64,000 bases of DNA, taken from Strongylocentrotus purpuratus. Lineage: Eukaryota > Echinodermata > Echinoidea > Camarodonta > Strongylocentrotidae. A program made the position numbers and the translations under genes. The stretch spans positions 13,802,231-13,866,230 of the forward strand of contig NW_022145615.1 of the NCBI RefSeq assembly GCF_000002235.5. Direction: 5' to 3'. Below the pieces are notes generated by a model that saw nothing but the letters and a program-made list of their open reading frames with translations, was not told where the DNA came from and ran no database searches. Positions 34,801-46,800 of this stretch are shown here, piece by piece. How positions within the stretch are numbered: position 1 is the stretch's first letter; every line of letters begins with the position of its first letter.

Positions 34801-37800
34801 GCTAAGAGTTGAAGATACTGCTCAAACTTATCCTCTTCAATGGAACTCTTCTTACTCAGCTCTCTAAGGGTCTCTACGTGGACTTTGCCTCCTTTAAGAC
34901 TCCCTATGGGTAGTGCAGTAACCCTCTGCAACGTACAGGCTAGCCATACTGGATCAATGAAGTAGAGGTCATTCAAACCATTCAGGTGATCAGTGAAGTG
35001 GACGATGCTACCAATCTCATGCAGGAAAAGGATTGCTGATGGACAAATAAAAGAAGTATGTATTTTATGTCAGTTGAATAATAAGCAATTTTGGAAGACA
35101 CATACATACACATTTACATGTTTTGGTGTATATTTAGGACTGGTATGTACACATCAACATGTTTACATGTTCAAGGATACATGTATGTAGGAATATTACA
35201 TCCCGAGGACGATATGAAAATTGACCGCATAACGAGGACCCAAATAAACTAACAAGAAAGGGCCTCCAATTTTTAACAATTTACAGTGTTCTCAAAACGA
35301 GGACGTCCTTGTTTTTCAAGTGGTTGCCAAAGTGACGGTAAAGTTCTTTTGAGTGTTCTCGGTACCCATACACACACTCATGCACACACCCTTGCACCCA
35401 TCATGCAGTCATACTATACATACAGAGGCAACCTCCACAGAAAGATAACATTATATTTGGCATGGATGGGAATCCAGTACTGCTGCAAATGTATATTGTT
35501 TGGAGTATACATGTATTATAAATAATCCGTATGTGTGCCAAATGTCAACTGTGGCAGTCCAGTGTGTGTTCCATTGGTCAACCAATGCTGATAAAGAGTT
35601 AACCTAGCTGCTAACATTGGCCGGACAGCCTGTTACAGTTCTAGATTGACTTGTATTAAACCCATTCAGAACAGTCAAACCCGCTACAATGATTACTTTG
35701 ATAGAAATGCAGATGTGTGGACCCCAACTACACCTGGGAGTCTTTCATAAAGACAAATTTCAACTTTAGTTGGACTTGAAATATGGAAGACCGTTTATAC
35801 TACTGTTGCTCTCACCGTTTCTAGCACTGTGTGGTATCTATTGGGATGTGCAAATTTTGGTCACAAATCTAGATAATTAATTTTTGGATAGTTTATTATT
35901 CAAGAGAAAATATACTCATAATTTTACATCTGGTTCAAGACTTTTTAGGGGCATAAATTTCCTACCATATAGTATAAGTCCAAATCTGATGTAGAACTTC
36001 TATTTTAATGAGTTTTTTCTTCAACAATGAACTATCAATCTTTGTTTTTATGAACACTCCCATTTGCATAGGCTACCAATCAATACACAAGAGAAGAAGT
36101 ACATTATACAATATGAGAAGGCATACATGTACATTCCTTCATTTGAGTAGCACTTCATGGGGCTAAAATCATGATAAATGAATTGAAAACACACTTTAGA
36201 GAATCCAGCACGATGATAGATTTTCAAAATTAAATGACGAAAAGAGATCTACCCACCTTCATCTTCGAATAAGTTGTCAGAAAAAATTCCTTAAAGAATC
36301 CACTTCCATTAAACATTTTTTTACAATCAAATGTGGAAAAAGAGATCCCCCAAATCTTCTAAAAGTTGTAACATGAAAGTAATATCGAGTTACCTTCCTG
36401 TAATTCAATGGGTGTTCGTAGTCCACTGTCAGGTATGAGTTTTACTATATCATCAGCTAGCTCAGTCTTGGTCATGATCGGCAGAATAGGAGGATCAGCT
36501 TTCTGACGCACTTCAACCTCCTCCGAGATACGCTTCTTCAGATTGAAGTATGGCTGGGGAACCTGGACCGTAAAAACATTCAGTTCTTTTCATAAAACAC
36601 ACTTTCATGCAGAAGAATCCAACTTCAACAGCAACAAAAGTCTTGCTATAATACCATTAAAGCGGTCAATAGCCACAGAGTGATACAATTTTGTCATTGC
36701 ATTCAATCAATTGCATTCAAACTAATGCATTGAAACAAACGCAGATATTGGTTCACAAGCAAGTTTTGTCTGTTTAATCATATTTGTACCTGTACATTGT
36801 TTTATGTATTGCTTTCTTTGTGTAACACATCATAATTATATGACAGTCTATGTTCACATACTACTAAATGCCTATAAATCTTAAATGTACTGAATGTATG
36901 TACGTAGTGGACAGTAGAGTCCCGATCTAGCTAGCATCAACCTTTCCATCCATCTCTATCAAAATATTTACAAAGGCATAATCCACACATTATGTATTGA
37001 CTGGTTTAATCTATATTTAGGTGGTAGACAGATTTTTGTTGGCCATGTCAGACAATGCTTTTGATTGGAATGCACAGCATCTATAAGATTTAGGATATGA
37101 GTCCTTAATCTGTGTAAAAGATCGAATGGATAATTAATGTAATAAAATGATGACGTAGATCCTAATCAAATGATTGGTTGAAAGCATACATGTGACCATG
37201 CATTTATTTAGCCTAACGCGAAATTTGGATAACTACCGGTCATTATCCATTGGTAATGACCGGTCATTGGCGATCACGTTTTGCGATCGTAACCATTGAG
37301 ATTTATCGTTTTACTTTTACTCGCGAAAATGGCTGCCGCGGAATTTAAACCGCACAGATCAGTCATAGTCAGATGTAGACCTAGAATTAGTAATGTACGA
37401 ACTTTGAGATGAGGGTGATTTATCAAATTACAAGGATCCACGTCATAATTTTATAAAACAAATAATACACAGCTTTTTGTTCGGGCATTAGTAAAATTAC
37501 CCACACTCGGTACCTTTGAAACAGTCGAAACACCCTCGGCTATCGCCTCGGGCGTGTTAGAATGTTTCAAAGGTACCTTGTGTGGGTAATTCTTACTAAT
37601 GCCCTCACTGCAGTGCATTATTTGTATATTACGATAATGGAACTTTACCTTTCTCCCAATAAGCCTCTCCACATATGCAGGTCTCGTATGACGGAACTCC
37701 ATCTTCATAGCAGTCTCATAGATGACCCGTCTCAGCTCAGCCATGCCACTGTTCTTACTTCCTCTAGCATCTACCTCAACTGTCCCTGCAACCGATGGGA

Positions 37801-40800
37801 ATCCTGGTCCAACATTCAGCATCTCATCAAGCTGACTCCTTAGGTCAATCATATCAACAGGAGAATTCTGAACCACATCATGATAGTCCGGCAGCCAAAC
37901 CCGGATTTGGGGCCTAACCTTGTTTTGGTGAAATAAGTTTTTTTTTTCATGGATTCTGATTGTCTAGGTATCCACTGTGAACAAGCAAAAAACTGGAGCT
38001 CTGTCAACCTTGAGCAATTTGAGATATAAGCAAAAACAAAATGGCCGCCAAAATGGCGTTTTCTGCTCTAAAAATATGTGAAAATGTATACTTTGTCATG
38101 TTTTATTTCTACATTTAGAACCCTTTTCTGATTTCTTTTACCAGATATGATCTATATTTTGATAATTCTAAATATTATTTTAGATGGCAGAGCCCAATTT
38201 ATACATTATTGATACAGGGTGATTCATAAAAAAGTGTACAAGAGATTGGCTGTTTGCGATTTCTACTTCGATAACAAGCAATCAATGTATACACACTCTG
38301 GCAACATATTTTGTGATGTATATAATCTGCATTTTAATTGAAGCTAATTGATGTCACCTATCATCATATCGCCTTTAGCAATTTGTGATTATAAGCAAAA
38401 ACAAAATGGCCGCCAAAATGACGTTTTCTGCTTTAAGAATATGTGAAAATGTATACTTTGTCATGTTTTATTGCTGCATTAAGAACGCTTTTCTGATTCT
38501 ATTTAACCAGATAATTATGATATATATGATATATATTTTGATAATTCTAAACGTGGTTTTAGATGGCAGAGCAATTTATACATTTATACAGGGTGATTCA
38601 TAAAAAAAAAGTGTACAAGAGATTGGCTGTTTGCGATTTTTACTTCGATAACAAGCAATCAATGTATGTACATATACGCTGCATTTTAATTAAAGCTAAT
38701 TGATGTAGCCTATCATCTCAAAGCAAATGTATTTGTAGAGATACCCTGTTGAACATACACACACATATATGATGAACTGCTACGATTCAAGAAGTGTGCA
38801 GCTGTAGAGGCAGGGAAAACACTGAACTGACAGCACTATCAAGTGCTGAAGATGGTCTTGTTCAGATCATAGTTGACAACTTCCCGTGCAGTTCTCATGA
38901 CCCAGCCAGATACAAGCATGTACCATGATGATCAGCAAGAGATTTCACAACTGAAGAAGGCTGAGATGTCTAGAGATATTGACTACAAGCTTGACATCAT
39001 GAGATACAATAGTCTAAGAAAACCAGATATGCCACCTGTCCACCTGTCAAGAACCAAGTTCCACCACTTAGTGTTCTCGCTCATATGGTTTCTAGACAGA
39101 GACCTAATGAATGTGACCACAGGTTCTTGACAGATGTTGTGCAGCGTGATAACTGTCCTGAATTCAATGGATATAATACGCATTTTTGTGTCGCAATCAA
39201 GGGGAAGCCACACAACCGAAAAAATAAAGCAGCGTATCTATCGTTGATTGATATGCCACCAGCACATCCAGACATAATAATGACAGCCATGAGCAAATCA
39301 CCGCAGTTAAACAGAGAAAACTGGTCAATGTTTCACTGTCTTCACTGCAGATCAACAACTGTACAGGGTTGCAGTAGAGGTACAACCTGATCAAACCAGT
39401 ACTGATAATGATGCTCTATGTACGGGCTGAACGAGAATTAAAGTGATTGGCCTCTACACCTGGAGGCAGTGAGGCTTATGATGCTTTGCGTCGGGACATG
39501 TAAACTACGCGCGATATCGGTTATTCTACCTTCGACGCATGGAAGCCCTACCAGGAGATGCACTCCAGTATTCCATGAAAAGGTCTCATGTGATGAGACA
39601 CACTCAAGGCTTATGGAATGGCATATGGAGCGACATGGGCATGGTAATGCTGGTGTGATTGGCATCACTCTAAAGCCAGAAACTCTCAAGACATGCATGG
39701 GCCCTTAGCTTGCACATATGTATCAGACTTGTGGAAGACGTTCCAACTCTGACAGACAAGTCGGCTAGTTCTAATACAGTGCACAAAGAAGAGGCTCCAG
39801 CAAGGATATCTGCAGACCATGGTGACAGAGACTGGTTGCGCAGAAGACTGGATGTGAGCATCGATCCAATGGACCCAAAGAAGCACCCAGCGAACATTGT
39901 CAATGTGGTCAATGGACAGATCGCTCCTGAATCAGTGAATGTGGACAGAGTAGTTGAAACTGGTGCTCAGTAAATGGGTGAATTTGAACGGAAATTGCCT
40001 GGAGGTTTCTACGACACAATTTCAAAGAAAGTTCAAACCATGGCTGTCATGAAGAAATCAATTGTCAGAATTGACGTAGGCGATTCCAAGGTATACGATA
40101 CCAAGTTGATATACTCTCGCGTGATAGGTCTACAAGCAAGTTCCAGAGATGTTGAATTTCATGATGTAATGTCATGAGAGCTGTCGCCAGTTCCTACAGC
40201 TCTGTTTGATGAGTCTGGAGATATGGATATCTCGAAGTCCATGGCCGCTTTGAAGAACCAGAGCGAAGGTTGAAATATCAGCTAGACACGCGACACTTGA
40301 AGAAACGTGTAGAGTGATCGATGGATGTGCTCTCCTTTGGATTCCTAATTGGCCTTCATCATCACGAACACGACAACCAACAGTGATGGACTTTGTATCG
40401 AAATTCAAAGGCAAGATTGAAGAGAGACTAAAATCCGGTGATGTGTACTTGGTATTTGACAGGTCAATGATTACAGTACCAAGTGTACAACCAGGATATC
40501 GAGAGGCAATGACGGTTGCAGAGTTTTCCAACTGAGTCCAACTTCACCCCTTCCGTCTCAGAAACTGACTCTGACAGTCACAGAGAACAAGAAACAGTTG
40601 ATTAACATCATTTGTCAACATCTGAAAGGCGATGCAGGTTTCATCATAAAACACAAGCTTGTGATCACCAGCCAAGATGGCACTCCTGTTCAACTAGGTC
40701 CAGGTGGTGTTCCACGATATGGCCACATCTCATGAGGAGGCTGATGTGATTATTGTGTAGCAGGCTATCATGCTTGCAGATGAACGGCGATCCATCAGGG

Positions 40801-43800
40801 TGCTTGCAGACGACACAGATGTCTATGTTCTTCTGCTTCATATTTCTACCAAAAGCAAGGCCTTCAGTCACCCTTGATAATGGAGTCGCCCATCAGAGAC
40901 AGATCTGTAATCGATATACATGCCACAGTGGACAGACACAGAAACATCATCCCTTTTATGTTAGCAGGTCACCCATTGACAGGTTGTGATACTGTTGGTG
41001 CACATTTTGGAGTTGGCAAAGGAACTTTGCTAAAAAGTGATGCGGCAGAAAAATGGGTTCCCATCGCCATCGATTGGAGACATACATGCAGATATGGCCG
41101 ACGTGATGAAAGATGCAACAGCGCTCATAACATCATGATATGGACAACCCAAGGCTACGACACTGTCAGATGCCGGACTAAATGTGTGGACTACACGGGT
41201 CGGGAAAGCAGGAGCTACCACACTCCAAATCTTGCTGCAATGCCACCAACAACTGAAGCTTTCAAAGATAATGTTAAGCGTGCCCATCTTCAAACATGGA
41301 TTTGGAAGAGTGCTTCGGAATTGAATCCATGGACATTGGATCCCACTGCATTTGGTTACATGAAAGACGAAGCAACAAAGTCACTCATCCCGGTAACCAT
41401 TCCACCAAATGTGAAACTTGCACCTGCAAACATACTAAGACTTATACGTTGCAATTGTGCAAGTGACAACCCATGCAAATCATCAGGATGTGGATGCAAC
41501 AAAGCCAAATTAGCTTGCACAATGTTCTGTGCGTGCCATGCATCCGTGCGATGTCTAAATGATCAGACTCTGGCGGCAAAAAAATGTAAATCAAAATGAC
41601 AGTGATGCGTGAGCTCAGTTTCAGCAAAGGAAGAAAAGGCGTATCCTTAAAAGAATTGCGTACAAGATGAATTGTGAAGGTAAAATTCCTAATATCGCTA
41701 TAAAATGGTAACATATTCATGAAAGAAGAGTGATCAAATTATTATTATTTTTCACGAAATGGTATCTTAGGAATTCAAACCTGTGAAAACAAATGTTTAT
41801 TACTATAGACTATTGATAGAAATTGTGTGATAAACTAACATTGCCGCCATTTTGAATATGTAAATGAGCAAACGTACAACAGCCTAAAGTCAAATATCCA
41901 AATCAATTCATCTCTGATTCATGAAGTACCAGTATACTACTCTGCCAATTTCCGTAATGTATAATACTTATGGCAAATGTTGATTAAAATTTATCATTTT
42001 GGTGGCCATTTTGTTTTTTCCCATTATCTAAATTAGTAATTATTGACAAATGAGTATGACATAAGTATTTGGTACAGTTGGGTATTCTAAGAATGAAAAA
42101 CATAAGATAGAAGGAAATGAGTATAATACTATTTTATTGTGATTCTAAACTTAACAGCTGGCATTTATCCGCCATTTTGAATATGCAAATAAGCAACAAT
42201 TACAATGGAAAAATATGCTAATTAGGTCATCTATGGTCATCTATGTTCACGTATGGTCATCAGGAATGTGTTGACAATGGTCTTCATGAATTATAAGCAC
42301 ACCATTCCGCCAATATTTTGTAATGTATTATGAAATAATTCAAATTTGACTGAAAATAGGCTATTTTGGCGGCCATTTTGTTTTTGGCCATATCTTAAAT
42401 TGCTCAACACTGACAAAGTTCCAGTTTTCTGTTTGGTCATCTGCAATGCCTAAGGAAACAGAATCCATCAAGAAAAAAACTTATTTCAACAAAACGAGGT
42501 GTAGCTCAGTGGCTGCCGGACTATGATGGGTACCAACGATGACGATACCGAAGTCTGAAGATCTCGACTATATAGAATAAAAAAGGAATCAGTGTCAATT
42601 CATTGGAGGTAGGTAGAAGACTCGCTTGAAAACATATTATAGTATGCTTATGATCGAGAGACCAGGGTTCATACAAACGAAAGTTAAGAGAATGGTGAGA
42701 CTAACTAGAGGTGTTGTGGTCTAGTGGATAATTCACCCGACTGCAGACAAGGTACGGGGTTCAAGTCCCGCCGCGGAACTACTGTCCTTTGACCCTGTTG
42801 TAAATGGGTACCTGATATGCTTGAGCGCCAGTTACTTTGGCAGCTCGACTATAACCAGGGTAATATGTGTAAAGCGCCATGAGCGTCAGAGTCTGGCGGA
42901 TACAGGCGCTATATGAATATCCATATTATTATTAGTATTATTATTATCAACAGCAAGCATCTCAATCTGAGGGACTATAGAGTAATTGAAGACTGAAAGA
43001 AATAGGTACTGAAGTTTAGCTCACGCACATATGTCTTCATATGTGGTTCTAATTATACCATTTTACCTGGCAGGAATTAATTCCTTGAAATGCTAGAGCG
43101 CCATAATGGCAGCCGTGCTAAAGCCAGGGTAATAATCGGGAGTGCCAGGAGTGCCAAGTCTACCAGACATGAGCGCTATACAAGAACCCACTGTTATTAT
43201 TATCTATTTAGAATTAACAGTATGGAGAAATATCAACTGAATGGTTTCATTCATGACTCTGTCCTACGAAGACGATATAGTTTCAAGATTCCTCTGTTCA
43301 CGTTGATCATGATGTATATTTCACATGTATTGTAATTTATAGGTTTCTTTGTAATTTGTGTGTTTTGTTTAATATGTGATTGTTTTCTAAGTGAACTTTG
43401 TTTTTTATAGCGCTTAGAGACTTCGGTGGTAGGCGCTTTATAGACACCGTTTTTATTGATATTGTTATTAATATAACATAACTACATGATCTAATTCAAA
43501 CCAACATACCAACATAATGAAAGCGGAAGAGTTCACCACTCGTGACTTACACTGATATTGAGGAGGAGAGAGGAGAGTTTATGAGCTCCGTCCATGCCTT
43601 CACTCATATCCCATACTAATAGATAGAGAGTCTTAGCCGTCACAAAGCATTGATGAACGTTCTCATATAGATCACCACCTTTCATATCCCATGAAAAGAA
43701 TGTGATTGCTGGCCCTTGCACTATCTCCTTCTCCTGTGAACAAAAAAAAAAGAACAAAAAAAAAGACTTCGGGTCAAAAATTTTCATTTTCTCTGTACTG

Positions 43801-46800
43801 GAAACTACTAAAAAATTTGCCAAAAAATGTTGAGGCATAGTCCCCAAAGTATACACAATACAAAAAAGCCAAATACATTACACAATAATAAAAAAAGATA
43901 AAGAAAAGAAAATAAAAACAAACAAAATCTACAATCAGTAAAGTTGTTTTGTTATCGTTCGGCATACACTAAAAAAGCAGAAAAACATCAGCAAACATAC
44001 GGGGGAGGGATGGTAATGGTAACTGTACATCATTCAAATGAGGTTCAATTTGCATATCGATCAACATATAATTAGTTTAACTTAGCTTTAAAAGAATTGA
44101 TAGTGGTAGAACTCATAACTTCATCTGAAAGGCTGTTTTTGGATAATCACTACTATAAAAACAGAAGTACATATAGTCTTTATTTGCTATCTTCATGAAG
44201 CAGAACATGAAGTGAATATGTAGTTAGGTTGAAAAGGTATTCACTATATCATCTAGGTAACTGCATTCAATGTTGGATAAAAGAATGAACTTTAACACGA
44301 CATGATTGACTGATTCATCAACATGTTGTTCCAATTTATAAGCAGTCTTTTCTATACATGATCAGCTTGTAACATTGTGCAAATATGTTTCTGACATACC
44401 AGTTTTATTATGTGAAGTTTAAAATTATTTATGAAGTATAAACAAGTTCATATTAATTACCTTTGAGAACTTTTCTTTCACCTTCTGAGTGAGACTTCTT
44501 CTTTTTCCTTCTATGACAGGATCATGTAGTTCCAATTCCGTGACATGCAGAGCCATATCTGAGACACGCCCACTTGTATCATTCATCAGGCTTCCTAGTA
44601 GTGTTGTCTTACCACTCTTCTGTAAACACAATCGAGACATTGGATATCATTAGGCATAGGACAGTTAATCTTTCCAAGTAACAGACACAAAAATCTATGT
44701 GAATAAATGTAACAACTAATTAAAGATTGAGGGAAATTTAAAACACCGTTGGAAAAAAATAAATTTACTGACTAAGTTTTTTTTAAAGGTTAATCTAATC
44801 TACAAAGTCAATTCAGGCTTTAGTTTAAGAACCAGTACGCCCCATTGGATTTTCTTCTGAATGTGGGCTAATTGGTATTTAATTTCAATTTCTGTTTATG
44901 ATTGTAAATGAAGCTATATTAATGCATGTCTATCATGTACAACAGAACATTTAAAAAATGAAATTAAGATATGAACTGAGCTTTGATTTTAAAAGAAAAG
45001 GATTTTTCTGAATAAGTAGTACAGAACTGCCAGCATTAAAGTATTTAGTGATGAAAAAAGGTCAACATTTCTTAATTTTTTCTCTAATTTAAGCAGTTGG
45101 TGACTACAATGTATGTTTAACAACATCAAGAAAACTGATATTTAAACCTTGTTATCAATGATGATATTTATGATAGTTGGCCTCTGCATTTATCTTGATT
45201 TTTTGATTTACCTCCATACTTCCAAGTGTTCAATTGTATCGATGTATTCTTTTTTTATTTCAGTTGTTCCATTTTTGTATGTAAATCAATGTTATTAAAT
45301 ACTACATGTATTATTGTTGTTTTAATATTTTGAATTTTTGGGGGAAATTGAGATTAACCTACCGCTGGACCCATTATCATAAGCTTCATGCTGTGATAGG
45401 GCTGACTATCTAGAAGCTTCTCATGAAGTATCTTGATAATCTGACCAGTCTTGCATCGTTCCTCTGGAGTCAGCTGACTGACCTCTGACGGAATCTGAAT
45501 GTCTAAGCCCTCGATCTTCAGATGGAAAAAATGCTTGAGAGTACTCAGAGCTTCTGGCAGCTTGTGAAGATCAGGATTACTTGAGAAGTAACATAAAAAC
45601 AAAACAAAACAAAGAATGGCGGTGAGCTCAAAAGTGGTTCAAAGACATAACAAACATTATCTAGAGGTCTTAAATGTTGCATGCATGTATATATATTCAA
45701 TTGAACATAACCTCTGCTTCTAATCAAATTTGAGACCACATTTTATACGAAAATAGAAATGAGCATGCTAAATAAAAGAAATTCTCTGTATATAAAAAAG
45801 GCTTTAGCAATTATTGCTGTTCAAAAGTACTTGAAAGGTTGGGTGACATTCAAATATAATTGATCCCGTTTTAATTGCAGGACTGCAACCAACTCATATT
45901 CTGTTATTCAAACATCTAAATAGATTTCATAGCATTTTAAATATTTTTTAGAGTAATTTACTCAGATCTGCTGAATAACTAAGCTCCACCCTAAAATAAA
46001 TCTTTAAATGCCCATCTTGTGACACCTTCTGTCAATCATTAGTGAGCTAAAAAGAAACAGTGGTATAAAACTTCCCCCAGCTCATCACATGCTTACAAAA
46101 GAATTGCATATATTATAGTGAAGGGACTGTGCAGTTGGAGGGTGGACATTTTTGTACTGCTCCTGGTAATATTTTTTGGATCTAAATTTCTCCTTTTATG
46201 TTTTGTAATTTGGAGTTAAATTGTTGACAAATATTCATTTGGATATCCAGAGGATCTATTAATGTGATTAGGAGGATCGGATTGGATCTCTTCATGGTGA
46301 GTTTAGTGGATTGTGGTCAAGCTCTGTATGTATGCTTTACATTTTCACACATGCATGTAATCTCTACAGTCCCAGGTATTCTTCTTCATGTCATTCATGT
46401 TTCAGCTACTTCTGCTCATCATTTATTTTCAGGAACACCCATGTAGACTAGCTACATGCATGTATTGAATTGCAATTTTCATCAGTCAGTACCTATCCTA
46501 GTCTATGTATTTGAGATTTTTGTTGCTGGGTTACATATAGGCGTGACAATACTAAATTTAGACTTAGTTTGTGTTCTGGTGTTAGAAGCTCAATACAATT
46601 AGAAATGGAGGTTCAGCACTAGAAGAACAAGAGCTGCCAAAATATTATCCCTAGTCCTGATAAAACTCAGAGATCACACAGTGCAACACGTAGCACTAGT
46701 ACAAACATCATTAGTGACTCTGAAGATATTAAAAAGAAGAACCAAGTACTCAAACGTGGAAGCAAATCCAGAAAATATCATTCAATATTTCAGAATTTGA

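Larger units (their letters stand above)
37884..42523. mobile_element. 4640-bp DNA transposon, Academ-like, inserted in LRRK exon W13
   Basis: Both ends share the terminus TAGTCCGGCAGCCA in inverted orientation, and imperfect inverted repeats extend roughly 200 bp inward, including an AAAACAAAATGGCCGCC block on each side. A 3-bp TGA duplication (37881-37883 and 42524-42526) flanks it. The interior on the plus strand holds a decayed ORF with PIN/XPG-like acidic motifs and a Cys-rich tail, plus subterminal tandem repeats. A 3-bp target duplication together with an XPG-like nuclease ORF fits what I recall of Academ (AcademX) transposons; that superfamily call is inference. The element looks structurally complete at its ends but cannot make its own protein. 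Confidence 0.9.

Noticed and set aside
37876-42530. The 4.6-kb element as an ordinary intron of the LRRK gene
   Set aside because: Exon sequence abuts inverted repeat ends and target duplications, not GT-AG sites; the exon is only continuous when the element plus one TGA is removed.
42712-42782. Functional tRNA gene
   Set aside because: Only the head of a SINE; acceptor and anticodon stems are not convincing.
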